Position numbers and translations under genes: made by a program
The notes under the pieces: generated by a model
What the model saw: only the letters and a program-made list of their open reading frames with translations
Told to the model about the DNA's origin: nothing
The model's database searches: none
Assembly: GCF_000802205.1 (NCBI RefSeq)
Contig: NZ_CP012850.1
Span: forward strand, 2,878,587 to 2,942,586
DNA: 64,000 nt
Direction of reading: 5' to 3'
From: Candidatus Nitrosocosmicus oleophilus
Lineage (GTDB): Archaea; Thermoproteota; Nitrososphaeria; Nitrososphaerales; Nitrososphaeraceae
Shown: piece after piece, positions 43,534-52,957 of the stretch
Layout: every line of letters starts with the position of its first letter
Position numbering within the stretch: position 1 is the stretch's first letter

Positions 43534-44043
43534 CTATATTTGGTTTCTTCTTTTAATCCAGGGGTTGTTTTTTATTAAATTTTGTAACGAAGACTCAGCC
43601 ATAATTGGAGGAATTTTCATGCCTTTTGAAACATAATTTACAAACTTAAATTTGGCTTTCATTGAGCGTTCAACAGAAATGGTGTCATTCAGAGATTTGA
43701 CTGGATTCGGTGTTACGAGTATCGCAAAGAGCAAATCAGACAATAATCTATATTTATCGTCCTCAGTTTTATGTGATAATAAATTTTCAAGTTCTTCGAA
43801 ATTTTGTAACATTTTACCAAAAAGTTCCATAACAATTTGCTCATCTTGATAATCCTGATCAACCTCATCTGTCTCATAACCTGAATTAAGTTTCTTATTT
43901 TCTAGTATCATTCCAGTTTCACTATTGAATACATTGGACATTCCAAAATGGATTATATTATTATGACGATGGGCATTCCATTTTCTACTAAATGTTTTCC
44001 TGCAGCTAGCACAAATGTAATTTCGAGTCAATAAAATACTCAA
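43534..44043 (-). CDS. C2H2 zinc-finger protein
   Basis: The 169-residue protein has one N-terminal C2H2 finger: C11-x2-C14-x12-H27-x4-H32 with a Phe at the classical position (RKTFSRKWNAH). The rest is helical with acidic stretches (DEVDQDYQDEQIV), without membrane segments. Small single-finger proteins are common in ammonia-oxidizing archaea and are presumed nucleic-acid-binding regulators. The start is TTG 44043; no ATG precedes the finger. Confidence 0.75.
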   Translation of the reverse strand: MSILLTRNYICASCRKTFSRKWNAHRHNNIIHFGMSNVFNSETGMILENKKLNSGYETDEVDQDYQDEQIVMELFGKMLQNFEELENLLSHKTEDDKYRLLSDLLFAILVTPNPVKSLNDTISVERSMKAKFKFVNYVSKGMKIPPIMAESSLQNLIKNNPWIKRRNQI

Positions 44044-44432
44044 GAATAGTTATGTATAAATGAGTAACTCGGAGTCACCCACCTCATATGGATGTCATGT
44101 TTGGTTCATATTCATTATCCATGGGTTAAATGTGGCTGATTGAACTAGACTCGTATGGAGGTTACTGGAGCAGATGATTTCCTAAGTTTCAAAAGTATAC
44201 AAATTACTCAATGGTAATTGCAGCGCACCCATTAGTCATTGTTTTGGATGATTTGTTGTATCCTTGAAATCTATCTGTTTTATCGAAGTTTGAATAGTAA
44301 TCAATTACTCGCATTAAGAATTGCGAAAGTTAGAAAACGGATCTTGAGTTTCAAAATAAAGTGTTAATGAAATACAGCCAGCGGGAAATTGCTAAAAAAG
44401 ATGAAAAATAAGAATTTTTATATCTCTAACGA
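44044..44432. other. Intergenic, ~390 bp
   Basis: I see no gene or structured element in this stretch. Confidence 0.45.
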
Positions 44433-44957
44433 TTATGCCTGCTTTGCTTGCTTACTCATGATCTGCGATCTGATAGAGGAAAGAGATTGATCAATTTGAT
44501 AAATGGCCAATTTGTCACCTCCAAGCAAATCAAATTTTTGGAGAATTGTTTGAAATAATGTCTCCTCCTCTATTTGTTCCGTTACAAACCATTGAAGAAA
44601 AGAGTAGGTTGAATAATCCTTTTCCTTCCCAGCCATATCGACCAGCTCATAAATTGATTTGGATACTGTTTGTTCGCCCTGCAGACCAAATTGAAATGCA
44701 GATTGAAGTGATTCAAAGCTATTCTGAGGTTTATCGATTGCGGGAACTATGGCTTCTGCCCCAGCTCCATTGAGATAATGAATAAATCTTAACATATGTT
44801 GATTTTCTTCGCTGGCTTGTTCAAAGAAAAAGGCTGCACTACCATCGTAGCCGGTCCGCTCACACCATGATCCGATTGCAATATATGCATTCGCTGATGA
44901 GGCTTCATAAGATATTTGTTCATTAATGGCCCTTGTCATTTCTGGTGAAATTCGCAT
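44433..44957 (-). CDS. Ferritin
   Basis: The four-helix-bundle iron store has the expected metal ligands: Glu in NEQISYEASSANAY, E-x2-H in ASEENQHMLRF, Glu in GEQTVSKSIYEL and EQIEEETLF. Ferritins of this branch usually begin M-x-I-S-x-x-M-x-x-A-(I/L)-N-(E)-Q, so I start at ATG 44957 (MRISPEMTRAINEQ). An upstream in-frame ATG at 44978 would add seven residues (MKHWLLY). The product oxidises Fe(II) and stores it as mineral in a 24-mer. Alone on the minus strand. Confidence 0.92.
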   Translation of the reverse strand: MRISPEMTRAINEQISYEASSANAYIAIGSWCERTGYDGSAAFFFEQASEENQHMLRFIHYLNGAGAEAIVPAIDKPQNSFESLQSAFQFGLQGEQTVSKSIYELVDMAGKEKDYSTYSFLQWFVTEQIEEETLFQTILQKFDLLGGDKLAIYQIDQSLSSIRSQIMSKQAKQA

Positions 44958-44978
44958 ATATAACAACCAGTGTTTCAA

Positions 44979-45418
44979 TAATATCTAAATTTTTGCTTTC
45001 TAGGGCAGATTTGACCTATGTCTATAGTATAATCAGTTTAATAAAAATAATCGATTGATCACTCCTCTGCATAGTAATAACTGCCTCAACACTCTTTAGT
45101 TCGCACTCTTCTTTTAATTGATGAATTCCTGATAGAAAATAAGTTGGCTAATATCAATCAATATAGAAGTCGACTGATGAAATTCTAGTCGATTCTGATG
45201 TCGAGTATTGTTACTTTCCTAAATGCATAATTGAAAGTCACCATAGACGAATGCCCAGGCCCGTATTGACTGATTTCAGGCTTAGTAAATGAGGACATCT
45301 TTATCATTTTCCGTAATTTTTAGCAACATACCATTTGAATATCTAAAACAGACGAATATTTTTTGAGATATGTAGCAGATACAGATTTAAATCTACCATC
45401 TTTTTATTTCGATCATTC
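44979..45418. other. Intergenic between divergent ferritin and PPK2 genes, ~440 bp
   Basis: A TTTAAA box at about 45385-45390, 30 nt before the PPK2 start, is a plausible promoter. Otherwise nothing seen. Confidence 0.4.
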
Positions 45419-46237
45419 ATGGATCCTCTAAGAAAATTTTTAGTTAATCCAACAAAAGCATCTGCAAATCAAGTAAAGTTAAAAAATTGGGATCCGCAAT
45501 ATACCTGGAACAAAAACAAAATTGATGCAGTAACAGAAATGGATCAGTTTTCTAAAAATATATCTGAATTGCAATACAAGCTTTTCGCCGCCAATAATAA
45601 ATCGTTATTAGTTATATTACAAGGAGCTGATGCCTCAGGAAAGGATGGAACAATTCGTCAAGTGATGGGCGCTTTAAATCCCCAGAATTGTTATGTAAAG
45701 TCCTTTAAGGTTCCTAATGACGCTGAATTGGCCCACGATTATCTTTGGCGAATTCATACCGAAGTTCCTTCAAAGGGTCAAATTGCAATATTCAATCGTT
45801 CTCATTATGAGGACATTATAGAACCTTTTGTCAACAACTTAATTTCTAAGGATCAGGTAATTCTCAGATGCAAACAAATTAATGATTTTGAAAAATACTT
45901 GTCAGAAAACGGTATTACCATAATAAAGTTTTTTTTGCACATCAGTAAAGAAGAACAAAGGAGAAGACTTCAAGAAAGAATTCAAGACCCTACAAAGCAG
46001 TGGAAAATTAATGAAAATGATATAGTAAGTCATAGAAATTGGGACAAATACGTGGGGATATACGAGAAGATATTGAGTTTATGCAGTAAGAAATGGGCAC
46101 CCTGGTATATCATACCTGCAAATGTAAAGCACTTTCGAAATTGGGCAATATCATATATCATTCTTAAAAAATTAGAAGCAATGAAACCTGAATTTCCAAG
46201 AGTAGTTATAGATCCTTCAGAATTCATTCTAGATTGA
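45419..46237 (+). CDS. ppk2: Polyphosphate kinase 2
   Basis: The 272-residue cytoplasmic enzyme transfers phosphate between polyphosphate and nucleotides. Walker A is GADASGKDG (69-77), followed by the family motif MGALNPQNC and FKVPNDAELAHDYLWRIH; Walker B lies in IAIFNRSHYEDI; the lid contains EEQRRRLQERIQDP. The length fits single-domain PPK2 of class I/III. It could regenerate ATP or GTP from polyphosphate, or make polyphosphate. Single gene with ATG 45419. Confidence 0.95.
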   Translation: MDPLRKFLVNPTKASANQVKLKNWDPQYTWNKNKIDAVTEMDQFSKNISELQYKLFAANNKSLLVILQGADASGKDGTIRQVMGALNPQNCYVKSFKVPNDAELAHDYLWRIHTEVPSKGQIAIFNRSHYEDIIEPFVNNLISKDQVILRCKQINDFEKYLSENGITIIKFFLHISKEEQRRRLQERIQDPTKQWKINENDIVSHRNWDKYVGIYEKILSLCSKKWAPWYIIPANVKHFRNWAISYIILKKLEAMKPEFPRVVIDPSEFILD

Positions 46238-46477
46238 CCTATTGTTGTCTTCGCGTTTGATATTTTTCTTCCAATAGACAGTCAACCATCAAATGGATGT
46301 AAACAAATTAATTCATACCTAATCTGCGGCAAAAAGTTAGTTACAGAATCAACGATATTTCTGGACCGTCTGATAACTTTTTGATCTGTTAAAATATTGA
46401 TATCTAAAAAAGTTTCAACAATGATAATTAAGGAAATAATAAAGTATGTTTAAATATATTGGTTCAAAATATGAACT

Positions 46478-46786
46478 ATGAACTCAGTAATATTCTACCT
46501 TGTGGTCTTATCATTAGGATTATCTATCGTACCGCAGGTGTTCGCTCAGGGAAATATTATACCTTTTGAAAAGAGATTGAGCGAACAGATTTCTAATAAT
46601 TCAAATACTTCAAATTTTGCAAATGATGCATCCTTACTCGATAAGCCTAGGAATTCAACAATGCAGCAGATTAAATCTCACAATCAAACTATCAATCAGC
46701 TTTTTAATAGTTCAATTCAAACCATGGAAGATGGATCGGAAAAGACCCGACAGAATATAAGCGATATACTTTCATTGTTAAAATAA
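46478..46786 (+). CDS. Small secreted hypothetical protein
   Basis: The 102-residue product starts with a clear signal peptide (IFYLVVLSLGLSIVPQVFAQ, cleavage after FAQ). The mature 78 residues are polar, rich in Asn, Ser and Gln, and predicted to be helical (TMQQIKSHNQTINQLF). It may be a small extracellular helical protein. The family is not recognised. The gene is converged upon by the membrane-protein gene at 46823-48031. Confidence 0.65.
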   Translation: MNSVIFYLVVLSLGLSIVPQVFAQGNIIPFEKRLSEQISNNSNTSNFANDASLLDKPRNSTMQQIKSHNQTINQLFNSSIQTMEDGSEKTRQNISDILSLLK

Positions 46787-46790
46787 TCCG

Positions 46791-46797
46791 TTTTTTT
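46791..46797 (+). terminator. T-run terminator candidate
   Basis: Seven consecutive T follow the stop codon of the small secreted protein by 4 bases, in a 36-bp gap between convergent genes. Archaeal terminators are typically T-rich without a hairpin. Confidence 0.45.
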
Positions 46798-46822
46798 ATA
46801 TAGTGTTAATCCAGGTGAAATT

Positions 46823-48031
46823 CTAAACAACTTCTTTTTGAACCCTGAATATATTAACAATTAGAATCACCCCGGAAACTGTATAAAGGATTGCAAAAAC
46901 CCAAAAGTAGGCATCAAATATGAAAAATGGATCAAATCGAGCCCATAAAGACAACATTAAGGCACTATAAACTATAAAAACAAAAAATGGGGAAATCAAA
47001 AGTATCAATCGTAGGAATTTTGATTGAGAGGAAAAGAATAGTAAGGGGTTAATTGTATCTACAATATCACCAGGAGGAATATGCTCCTTTTTCAGTCTTA
47101 TTGTATCTTTCAACACCGATAGAAAAATAAGATAAAAAAAGGCAAGAATAATCGGTGAGAAGACCAGTATTTCTTCAAATCCTAATGCGATACTGCCGAT
47201 TGGAGTCCCTACATCACCAATTCTTTTAATTATGGATGCTATCAAACCTTCTGTATTTGTAATGTCTCCTTCAATTTTTGTTATGTTAGATTTAAAAGAG
47301 AGCAATAAATCCTTAAGGGATGCTTGATTAGACTCCAAAGAATCAATTGATTGATTACCAGGGTTTCCCAAAAAAATAGAAATGGTTTCTCGAGGTACAT
47401 CCTTTTCGAAAAATGTTTTGGTAACACCATTTAATTGCTGCGAAATAAGAAGTGTGGATTGAATTGTATTAGAATTATTTATTATCGAGTTATAATTATC
47501 AAGTAAATTCTGCCTAATTAGGGTTATCTTTGGTGCGTAATTGATATCCCAATTGCTCAGGACAGATTTAAAAGTTGAAGATAAAATCGATTTGCTCTGA
47601 TTGTTTATCAAATAATCATACTCATTCTCTGCCATAAGTCGAATATTGCATTTGAAAAAATCCCCTGTAATGATTATTTTGTCACATTCCGGATATATGC
47701 TTAGGCCGCTCAATACTAATTCATTTATTCTAGAAGAAATATTTTTGAAATCGTTGTCTATTAATGGTTCTGCAATTTTTTCATAATTTTGATAGTAATT
47801 TACAAGGCTGTTATTAAAACTGCTAAAGCGTGTAAAATCATTTTGGAACTGATCCTTTTCATCTTTTAATATATTCAAATGTTCCAATGAAAGATAATAA
47901 GGCAAAATAATAAACAAAAGTAAGAGTATAGATAGTCCAAGCATTAGCATAAAAATTCTATTTGTTAAAACTGATTTTTTTATGTATTCTTCTCTAAGCT
48001 TAGATAAATCTTCGGACTTGGCCAAGTACAA
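46823..48031 (-). CDS. Membrane protein with large extracytoplasmic helical domain
   Basis: The 402-residue protein has one membrane helix near the N terminus (about 26-48), a ~220-residue extracytoplasmic region rich in Asn, Ser and Leu with coiled-coil-like stretches and one pair of cysteines (PECDKIIITGDFFKC), then three more membrane helices (about 278-300, 340-362, 372-395). This topology resembles sensory or scaffold proteins, but no known domain is visible. ATG 48031; single gene. Confidence 0.65.
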   Translation of the reverse strand: MYLAKSEDLSKLREEYIKKSVLTNRIFMLMLGLSILLLLFIILPYYLSLEHLNILKDEKDQFQNDFTRFSSFNNSLVNYYQNYEKIAEPLIDNDFKNISSRINELVLSGLSIYPECDKIIITGDFFKCNIRLMAENEYDYLINNQSKSILSSTFKSVLSNWDINYAPKITLIRQNLLDNYNSIINNSNTIQSTLLISQQLNGVTKTFFEKDVPRETISIFLGNPGNQSIDSLESNQASLKDLLLSFKSNITKIEGDITNTEGLIASIIKRIGDVGTPIGSIALGFEEILVFSPIILAFFYLIFLSVLKDTIRLKKEHIPPGDIVDTINPLLFFSSQSKFLRLILLISPFFVFIVYSALMLSLWARFDPFFIFDAYFWVFAILYTVSGVILIVNIFRVQKEVV

Positions 48032-48558
48032 TATTTTATTAATTCGTTAATTAATTAAGATATCTAAAGACTCATGATATTTCCCTTGGGATTGATATCT
48101 GAATCTTACAGAGACTTGCATTTTAATGACATTTTTCCTCTTCGTATAGAATATCATGATGTCATAACTTTATTATTTATTATTTTATAGTATTACAACT
48201 AGAAACGTTAAAAGCAAGTGGCCCTAAATAAAGTTCAAAGATTGATATGATTTTTAGCTAATTTATTCTATTATCAAATTTAGAATTTGTTCTAATTTAG
48301 ATAAAATTCACTGCAACAAGAATTCTATGTTTTAAATCAGCAAAAGGTGAAGATAAATCAATATACATGTCTTCCTATATGGGTACAGGCTCGATAAGTT
48401 TAAGGTCATTAGTAATAAATGAAATTTTAATAAACAAAATGTGTTTTCATTTTCAAAGAATCTTGAAAACGTTGAATGTAATTATGGGAGTTTATGATCT
48501 TGAGATCCGACGCTTATAAGACAAGATGTTGATGGATTAATACAATAATATCCATACA
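48032..48558. other. Intergenic between divergent genes, ~530 bp
   Basis: I see no RNA or coding frame. The region immediately before the tyrosinase start has no ATG in the correct frame. Confidence 0.45.
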
Positions 48559-49425
48559 TTGTCATTAGTATTGCAAAATCTTTTATATTATTTAATAAAT
48601 AACAGTTCATTGTCAAGCAACAATAGCGTAGTAATTATAAGAAAGAATATCAGCAATTATCTTCCTAATGAATTACTAGAATTTAGAAATGCTATGGAAA
48701 AATTTATGGCAATAAGAGACAACAGAGGTTACAACCATATCGCAGGATTTCATGGAGCTCCTGATTTCTATTGCTGGCACCATCAACGAAATGATAGAAC
48801 GGTCTTAAGGGCCAGGCTTTTTTTACCATGGCATCGAGCTTATTTAAAATATTTAGAGGACCATCTACGAGATTCCAATACACAAGTTTCTCAACCTTGG
48901 TGGGATCCTAGTTCCCCGCTCTCTCACAGAGAAGGCATTCCAAAGTCATATAGTGCACTGACAATAAACCGCAAAAAGAATCCGTTATCTAGTTTTCGCA
49001 TATTTGTACCTAGGTCTTCTGTTCCAGGTTTACCGAACATTACTTTAGATGAAGATTCTTTCCGAGATCCGAGTCCTCCTTCTGAATTACCGGAACCTTC
49101 AATTGTAGACTCACTATATGAAGAGGAAGATTTTGGAATATTCAGTGACAAGCTGGAGGATTATCATGACAGAATTCATGTTTGGTGTGGAGGGTCAATG
49201 GCGGACGTCATAACCGCGGGGTTTGACCCTATTTTTCATGCTCATCACTGCAACATAGATAGAATATGGTGGATTTGGCAATTACGGCATGGAAACTCAA
49301 CAATGCCAAGTAACATATTAGATCTTCCTCTTCCGCCTTTTAATTATACGGTAAAAGATGTTCTTAATATTTATGATTTAGGATATGACTACGCCACCGC
49401 AAGTGCCGAGGTGGTAACAGGGTGA
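48559..49425 (+). CDS. Tyrosinase-type type-3 copper protein (catalytic domain)
   Basis: The 288-residue protein has both copper sites. CuA: H65 (GFHGAP), H74 (CWHH) and H92 (LPWHRAYL), with Cys72 two residues before H74, placed for the Cys-His thioether of many type-3 copper enzymes. CuB: H203 and H207 (YHDRIHVW), and the pair H229/H230 (FHAHHCNIDRIWWIW). It should oxidise phenols or catechols with O2. No signal peptide is visible. The start is a TTG (48559); no ATG occurs before residue 46. Its stop overlaps the start of the next gene by 4 bp, which supplies the C-terminal domain. Confidence 0.9.
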   Translation: MSLVLQNLLYYLINNSSLSSNNSVVIIRKNISNYLPNELLEFRNAMEKFMAIRDNRGYNHIAGFHGAPDFYCWHHQRNDRTVLRARLFLPWHRAYLKYLEDHLRDSNTQVSQPWWDPSSPLSHREGIPKSYSALTINRKKNPLSSFRIFVPRSSVPGLPNITLDEDSFRDPSPPSELPEPSIVDSLYEEEDFGIFSDKLEDYHDRIHVWCGGSMADVITAGFDPIFHAHHCNIDRIWWIWQLRHGNSTMPSNILDLPLPPFNYTVKDVLNIYDLGYDYATASAEVVTG

Positions 49426-49967
49426 ACAAGATGAGTAAAAGCAACAAGAAGAGGAATAATAAAAAAATGGATAGCTTGAGTGGTAGAAAGGTCGGCAATA
49501 TTTTTTCTAGCCCACGCATCAAACTGAATTGGATCAAAGAAGAGACTGAATTTTATAGAGCAGATATTGAATTTTTTGGTATTGACATCTCCGGACCATC
49601 ATATGAGGGAAGGGTATTCCTCAATAATCCAAAAGCAGATGAGAAAACCGAATTAAACCTTGATAATGGTTATGCTGGATCCTATTATATTTTCGGACAT
49701 GGCGGATGCTATGGTGATGCAGGGCATTGTGACATAAAGCCGCGAAGAACTTTTGACTCAAGAACAGAACATGACCTGACCCCCGCTTACAAATCAATGA
49801 TTGCAACCGAACCAATAAAAAAAATATTGAAAACTACAAAGGAGATTGTGATTAGCGTCGTTCCGATCTCGGCAAGAAGCGCCAGGATGAGTAACGCCAA
49901 AGATATGGTGTATATAGATAAAATAAGGATTAGTTGCTATGAAAATTACTCAAAGTTAAATAAGTAG
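49422..49967 (+). CDS. Detached C-terminal domain of tyrosinase/polyphenol oxidase
   Basis: The 181-residue protein opens with a Lys/Asn-rich stretch (about 1-25), then a beta-sandwich: EFYRADIEFFGIDISGPSYE, GRVFLNN, GYAGSYYIFGHGGCYGDAGH. This sequence pattern is what follows the catalytic domain in some tyrosinase-family proteins, where the domain covers the active site or aids copper loading. The GTG start overlaps the tyrosinase stop (GTGA), so translation is coupled. I infer that the two chains form one enzyme. A split by recent frameshift is possible but the Lys-rich linker and good overlap argue for a stable two-gene form. Confidence 0.7.
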   Translation: MNKMSKSNKKRNNKKMDSLSGRKVGNIFSSPRIKLNWIKEETEFYRADIEFFGIDISGPSYEGRVFLNNPKADEKTELNLDNGYAGSYYIFGHGGCYGDAGHCDIKPRRTFDSRTEHDLTPAYKSMIATEPIKKILKTTKEIVISVVPISARSARMSNAKDMVYIDKIRISCYENYSKLNK

Positions 49968-49991
49968 CAAAGCAAAGACTAGTCTAACAGA

Positions 49992-50384
49992 TTGGACAAT
50001 GTTGAAATAGCAATAGAGAAAGAATCACACGATAACATTGATCCTAGTTATTCTCTAAAAATAACCACCAACGGTACAGTCGAATTTAAGGGAACAGCGA
50101 ACGTAAAAAATGGGGGTAAACATACCCTTAAGATCTCCCAGGATTTGGTAGCAGAAATAGTCGATAAATTTAACATGATTTATTTTTTTTCTTTAAAGGA
50201 CAAGTATTTATCACCGGCTGGTCCAGAATCCCAAGAAACTAAGACTGTAATTTCTGTACGGGTAGGCGACAAATTTAAAAAAATAGAATATTCCAATAAA
50301 GGTAAAGCCCCTCATAGCCTTGATTCTTTGGTATCTCAGGTAGGAAAAATTACAAAAATTGATCAATTCATACAAAGTCAATGA
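49992..50384 (+). CDS. DUF6438-like protein
   Basis: The 130-residue protein resembles DUF6438: SLKITTNGTVEFKGTANVKNGGKHTLKIS, then a helix EIVDKFNMIYFFSLKDKY, then SVRVGDKFKKIEYSNKG and a final helix. The usual C-x-G-x-C-P motif before the first strand is missing (NIDPSYSL). No signal peptide. TTG 49992 is the first usable start; it begins 24 bp after the tyrosinase-partner gene and probably shares its transcript. Function unknown. Confidence 0.6.
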   Translation: MDNVEIAIEKESHDNIDPSYSLKITTNGTVEFKGTANVKNGGKHTLKISQDLVAEIVDKFNMIYFFSLKDKYLSPAGPESQETKTVISVRVGDKFKKIEYSNKGKAPHSLDSLVSQVGKITKIDQFIQSQ

Positions 50385-50585
50385 AATAAAAAAGGATATA
50401 ATGATGGTCTTTTCTTGATATATCTGCAAAAATAGAACCAATAAGAAATATTTGAATTTTCAACAATATACAAAAGATGGAAACTAAAATAGAGCGGCGA
50501 AAGAGTGCTCCGCTCATTTTTTCTAGTATATTCAAAGCTTTTATGACTTACCTAAATAAGCTATCTTGCAAATTAAGATATACTG

Positions 50586-51800
50586 ATGAGTTATACTATA
50601 AAAGAGGCCAGTACTACAAGACACAAAGAATCTAGAAATATAGAAAATGTTCTTGTCATGCAAGGGGGTGGCTCTCTAGGGGCTTTCGCTTGCGGCGTGT
50701 TTAAGGCATTGGTAAAACATAAGGTTCAGATTGACATAGTTGCAGGTACTTCTATAGGTGCAGTCAACGCAGCCCTAATAGTTGGAAGTAAATCCGGGCA
50801 TCCAGAAAAAGACCTTGAAGATTTTTGGCTTGAAATTGGTGAAAGCAGCATTGAAATCATTCCAGATTTATGGGTATATGGGTGGAACAGTAGAGCCAGA
50901 ACTTATGTGCCTAAGACCATTTCATCCGCTTCTGCAAATGCGGCCTTTTTTGGAGTTCCCAAAATGTTTATCCCAAGATGGCAGTGGTGGAATACTAGTA
51001 AAAACTTTCATGGCATGATGGGTGGGCTGGAAGAACAGTATTTTGATCCTAGAAACTGGACATTTATTTATGACCACTCCCCTTTAGTAGGGACTCTAGA
51101 GAAATACATTGATTATGGAAAATTAAATCTTGCAGCAACAAAAGAAGAGTTGCGTTCTGTATTGAGATTAATTATCACAGCAGTGGATGTTATGACTGCC
51201 AAGCCACTTATTTTTGATAATACATTGATGAAAATAAAACCAGAACACATTCTAGCAAGTTCAGGATATCCAATATATGGATTTCCTTGGGTTGATTTAG
51301 GAAATGATATTAAAGCATGGGATGGAAGCTTACTTAGCAATACTCCAATAAGAGAGGTACTCTATGTGTCTCCACGAAATGACAAGAATATTTTTATTGT
51401 TGAAAACTATCCACAAAGAATTGACAGTCTTCCTTCCAATTTCATAGAAGTGGTAAATAGATACAAGGACATTTTATTTTGTGATAAAGATATTGAAAGC
51501 ATAAAAAATGCAAGATTAGTTACTAGACATATTAAACTAATTGAGAAACTATATGATATATTTGACAAGCAAGTTGATCATTCCACACTAAGCAAGGAGG
51601 AAAGAAATGATATCCGAAGTGAGTATAAAGACTTGATTGAAAATTATGGTGCAGAAATTAAATCTGTTACCAGAATAATTAGAAGTGAAATCGAATCGCC
51701 TTCGATCCTAAAGAATAGTGATTTTTCTAGTACCACAATTAGGGAGTTGATAGAGCAAGGTGAAAGGAAAACTGAAGAAAAGTTAGAAAAAATACGATGA
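50586..51800 (+). CDS. Patatin-like phospholipase
   Basis: The 404-residue lipid acyl hydrolase has the oxyanion loop QGGGSLGAF (26-34), the nucleophile GTSIG (54-58, Ser56) and the catalytic Asp in the WDGSLLSNTP motif at about residue 241. A Trp-rich insertion (about 105-155, WQWWNTSKNFHGMMGGLEEQ) is typical of the NTE-like/patatin family with a lid. The C-terminal 120 residues are helical and charged. No signal peptide, so it is a cytoplasmic or peripheral enzyme acting on membrane lipids. ATG 50586. Confidence 0.92.
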   Translation: MSYTIKEASTTRHKESRNIENVLVMQGGGSLGAFACGVFKALVKHKVQIDIVAGTSIGAVNAALIVGSKSGHPEKDLEDFWLEIGESSIEIIPDLWVYGWNSRARTYVPKTISSASANAAFFGVPKMFIPRWQWWNTSKNFHGMMGGLEEQYFDPRNWTFIYDHSPLVGTLEKYIDYGKLNLAATKEELRSVLRLIITAVDVMTAKPLIFDNTLMKIKPEHILASSGYPIYGFPWVDLGNDIKAWDGSLLSNTPIREVLYVSPRNDKNIFIVENYPQRIDSLPSNFIEVVNRYKDILFCDKDIESIKNARLVTRHIKLIEKLYDIFDKQVDHSTLSKEERNDIRSEYKDLIENYGAEIKSVTRIIRSEIESPSILKNSDFSSTTIRELIEQGERKTEEKLEKIR

Positions 51801-52250
51801 CATTAAAAATCTTTAATTGCAAATCCTATTTCAATAAATCAACTAGATTCATAAGGGTGAGGACCAAAGATTTTCCTATCATTTTGATCTCCTGGTTAAT
51901 GTTACCAAGACAATCTTCGATGGATTTGTTTAAGAATATCGATTAGAATTATGTGATGATAGCATATTATCTATCCAGTTATTTATATTTTGATTACATC
52001 CTGCTTTATTTCTTATATCCCTTATATTTCAAAGAAATGTAGAAAATCTCATCCTATTTCTTTTTCAATATCATCAAATTCTATCATAGCTATTATAGAT
52101 CGTACTTTAATACTTTCAAGAAAAAAAACGCTTTTTCTACAATACGTGACAAGTCAATTGAACCATGGGTATATACTATCAAACTGGCCAATTGGATCTC
52201 AATCCAAAAGCAGATTTTCTTCAAACATGCGACGAATTATCTAGACATTA
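51801..52250. other. Intergenic, ~450 bp, upstream of a decayed hydrolase
   Basis: No intact gene. It may contain unrecognisable 5' parts of the dienelactone-hydrolase relic that follows; a short frame from ATG 52164 (MGIYYQTGQLDLNPKAD) ends at a stop. Confidence 0.4.
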
Positions 52251-52607
52251 TCTAATGTGAATGAAAAGATTGAGGCAGATGGATAGTGTTTTAGCCGCGT
52301 ATAAACATCTCAATCAGCTCCAATTAGTAACCTCGATTCTCCGCTTGAAGCAGCTATTTTATATCATGAGAACGCTGGAATTTACCAAGAATAATTATCC
52401 AATAGAACGGAACCAGTCTTTGGCATATTTGGCACCCTGGTCCAATAAATTCCTCCATAAGAAGTGCAATAATTTGAAGATGCCTCAAATCCAAATAACA
52501 TTACCAATGAAATTTACGGTTACCAAGGAATTGGTCATGCTTTGGCAAATTCAACAGGAGCAAGATTCGTACTGAATGGAAGGTTGGATGACAAAAAAAC
52601 ATCCTAA
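52251..52607 (+). pseudogene. Decayed dienelactone hydrolase family gene
   Basis: Pieces in different frames match the C-terminal half of dienelactone hydrolases. SNVNEKIEADG is followed by a stop; SPLEAAILYHENAGIY corresponds to the strand before the catalytic Asp; PVFGIFGTLVQ-stop-IPP-stop-EVQ-stop-FEDA shows three premature stops where the family has a (D/G)xDxxIPPExVxxFE stretch; and GIGHALANSTGAR is the catalytic-His segment. The nucleophile Cys region is absent. Clearly non-functional. Confidence 0.75.
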
Positions 52608-52753
52608 TTTCTTAACAAGAACTAAAAACAAATAATTCTTATAAACATAGCTATCCTAGCATCTACCTTTTTTCATTTTTGATAATACGAGTCACTATAC
52701 AGGCAAATTATCTGTTATCAAACTCGGAATAGTAATTTTCTTTAAATAAATAA

Positions 52754-52957
52754 GTGAAGTCAAAAAAGTATTGCACTAAAATACGGCAATCAATAGGTAT
52801 TGAAAAAACAAACTATGTGTATAAGTTAGTTATCATTTTTTTACTGTTCCTAACCATGTATGTTTCAAATCTTAATCACAGTAAAACACTAGCCGATCAC
52901 CACTCACCAAATTTGCCTTTATTAGAAAAATCACTAAAATATACATTAACTATATAA
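52754..52957 (+). CDS. Small exported protein or remnant
   Basis: The 67-residue frame (GTG 52754) has a signal-peptide-like segment (YKLVIIFLLFLTMYVSNLNHS) followed by only ~30 residues. Downstream another frame reads HIDNSPDVKAAFYDPSNQ before a stop, so this is probably the N terminus of a larger secreted protein broken by frameshift. I cannot identify it. Confidence 0.35.
   Translation: MKSKKYCTKIRQSIGIEKTNYVYKLVIIFLLFLTMYVSNLNHSKTLADHHSPNLPLLEKSLKYTLTI

Noticed and set aside
52261-52575. 104-residue + strand gene
   Set aside because: The protein-like signal lies in other frames and matches a broken dienelactone hydrolase; this frame is a by-product.
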